This document shows, in pieces, positions 5,659-6,460 of a stretch of DNA of 6,460 nt. This DNA comes from Bacteroidales bacterium 45-6 (GTDB taxonomy: Bacteria; Bacteroidota; Bacteroidia; Bacteroidales; Dysgonomonadaceae). The first letter of the stretch is position 1; each line of letters opens with the position of its first letter. Where the stretch lies: assembly GCA_001897035.1 (NCBI GenBank), contig MKRS01000583.1:1-6460 (forward strand). Direction: 5' to 3'. A program made the translations under genes and the position numbers. Under the pieces are notes generated by a model that was given only the letters and a program-made list of their open reading frames with translations, made no database searches and had not been told where the DNA came from.

Positions 5659-6460
5659 ATGCTAAAAAGAATATCTACTGTGTTGCTATTTGTTGCAATC
5701 ACCCTCTTTTCCTTTGGGCAAACCTACGAGTGGAAGCAGGCTGAAAGCAACGGATACACCTATAAGTACGTTACGAACGACCCGACACACAGTCGTTTTT
5801 ATACGTTGAAGAATGGGCTCACCGTTGTCCTGAGCCCCACGAAGAAAGAACCCCGGATACAGGCCTATGTGGCCGTGAAAGCCGGAAGCAAAACCGATCC
5901 CGCCACCAACACTGGGTTGGCACATTACCTCGAACACATGATGTTTAAGGGTACCGATAAATATGGCACTCTCGACTGGAGCAAGGAGAAACCCGAATTG
6001 GACAAGATCGACGCGCTCTACGAACAGTATAACAAGACCAAGGACGAAGCCCGGCGCAAGGCTATTTACCACCAGATCGACTCCGTCTCGGGAGTGGCAA
6101 GTAAATATTCGATTGCCAACGAATACGACAAGATGATGTCGGGCATGGGCGCGCAGGGAACCAACGCCTTCACTTCTTTTGAACAAACCGTTTATACCGA
6201 CGATGTGCCGGCCGGTTCGCTCGACAAGTACATCGCCGTGCAGGCCGAACGCTTCCGCCAGCCTGTGCTGCGTATTTTCCACACCGAGCTGGAAGCCGTT
6301 TACGAAGAGAAAAACCGGGGCTTGGACGACGATGGCACGCAGGTATTTGAAACCTTGTTTGCCGAACTGTTCAAGAAGCACAACTACGGTTTGCAAACTA
6401 CCATCGGCACCATCGAACACCTGAAAAATCCTTCCTTGGTTGAGATCAGGAAGTATTTCA
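5659..6460 (+). CDS. Exported M16-family (insulinase/pitrilysin-like) zinc metalloprotease, 3' partial
   Basis: The first 267 residues are present and the frame stays open to the right edge; M16 proteins of this kind usually exceed 900 residues in Bacteroidota. The N-terminus (MLKRISTVLLFVAITLFSFG, then QTYEW) is a signal peptide with probable cleavage near residue 20. There is no lipobox cysteine, so it should reach the periplasm or beyond as a soluble protein. The inverted zinc motif HxxEH is intact as HYLEH (His89, Glu92, His93). The third ligand is probably Glu217, seven residues after Glu210 in ELEAVYEEKNR, which fits the E-x6-E pattern of the family. Between motif and glutamate are about 125 residues rather than the roughly 76 typical of M16; the extra part is a charged, helix-like stretch near 107-155. 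The ATG at 5659 is fixed by the signal peptide. The active site is complete in this half, so it is probably the catalytic domain. Substrates are unknown. Confidence 0.9.
   Translation, partial: MLKRISTVLLFVAITLFSFGQTYEWKQAESNGYTYKYVTNDPTHSRFYTLKNGLTVVLSPTKKEPRIQAYVAVKAGSKTDPATNTGLAHYLEHMMFKGTDKYGTLDWSKEKPELDKIDALYEQYNKTKDEARRKAIYHQIDSVSGVASKYSIANEYDKMMSGMGAQGTNAFTSFEQTVYTDDVPAGSLDKYIAVQAERFRQPVLRIFHTELEAVYEEKNRGLDDDGTQVFETLFAELFKKHNYGLQTTIGTIEHLKNPSLVEIRKYF

Noticed and set aside
5686..6420. Long minus-strand open frame of 244 codons opposite the M16 gene
   Set aside because: It lies entirely antisense to a clear M16 protease frame with signal peptide and HxxEH motif, shows no recognisable domain, and has no promoter of its own that I can see.

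Overview
The window looks like an ordinary chromosomal stretch from a member of the Bacteroidota, most likely order Bacteroidales. Four things point there. The first protein ends in a type IX secretion (Por) sorting domain. Two intergenic gaps carry the Bacteroidota promoter pattern (TTG, 20 bases, TAnnTTTG). Start codons mostly lack a Shine-Dalgarno sequence. The tRNA-guanine transglycosylase and M16 protease have the sequence style I remember from that phylum. The exact genus cannot be told from the sequence alone.

Layout, all on the + strand: (1) bases 2-1591, the 3' part of a secreted protein with FG-GAP/VCBS calcium-loop repeats, a fibronectin-III-like domain and a C-terminal T9SS sorting domain; (2) bases 1592-1747, a gap with two hairpins, the second a good intrinsic terminator, followed by a promoter; (3) bases 1801-3114, a CNNM/CorC-type membrane protein with a CBS pair; (4) a short gap with a second promoter; (5) bases 3204-4334, tgt, the tRNA queuosine-pathway transglycosylase; (6) bases 4383-5459, an LptF/LptG-type permease for lipopolysaccharide export, 48 bases after tgt and probably co-transcribed with it; (7) a 199-base AT-rich gap with an imperfect hairpin and a weak promoter candidate; (8) bases 5659-6460, the 5' part of an exported M16 (insulinase-like) zinc protease that runs off the window.

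The genes do not form one pathway. Three concern the cell envelope or exported proteins (surface repeat protein, LPS permease, exported protease), one is a probable ion-transport membrane protein and one modifies tRNA. I found no mobile element, CRISPR array, RNA gene or sign of recent transfer, and nothing that looks like a new multigene system. The points most worth checking are the Tgt that lacks the three zinc-binding cysteines, the promoter-based correction of the CNNM gene start, and the very short mRNA leaders implied by the two promoters.
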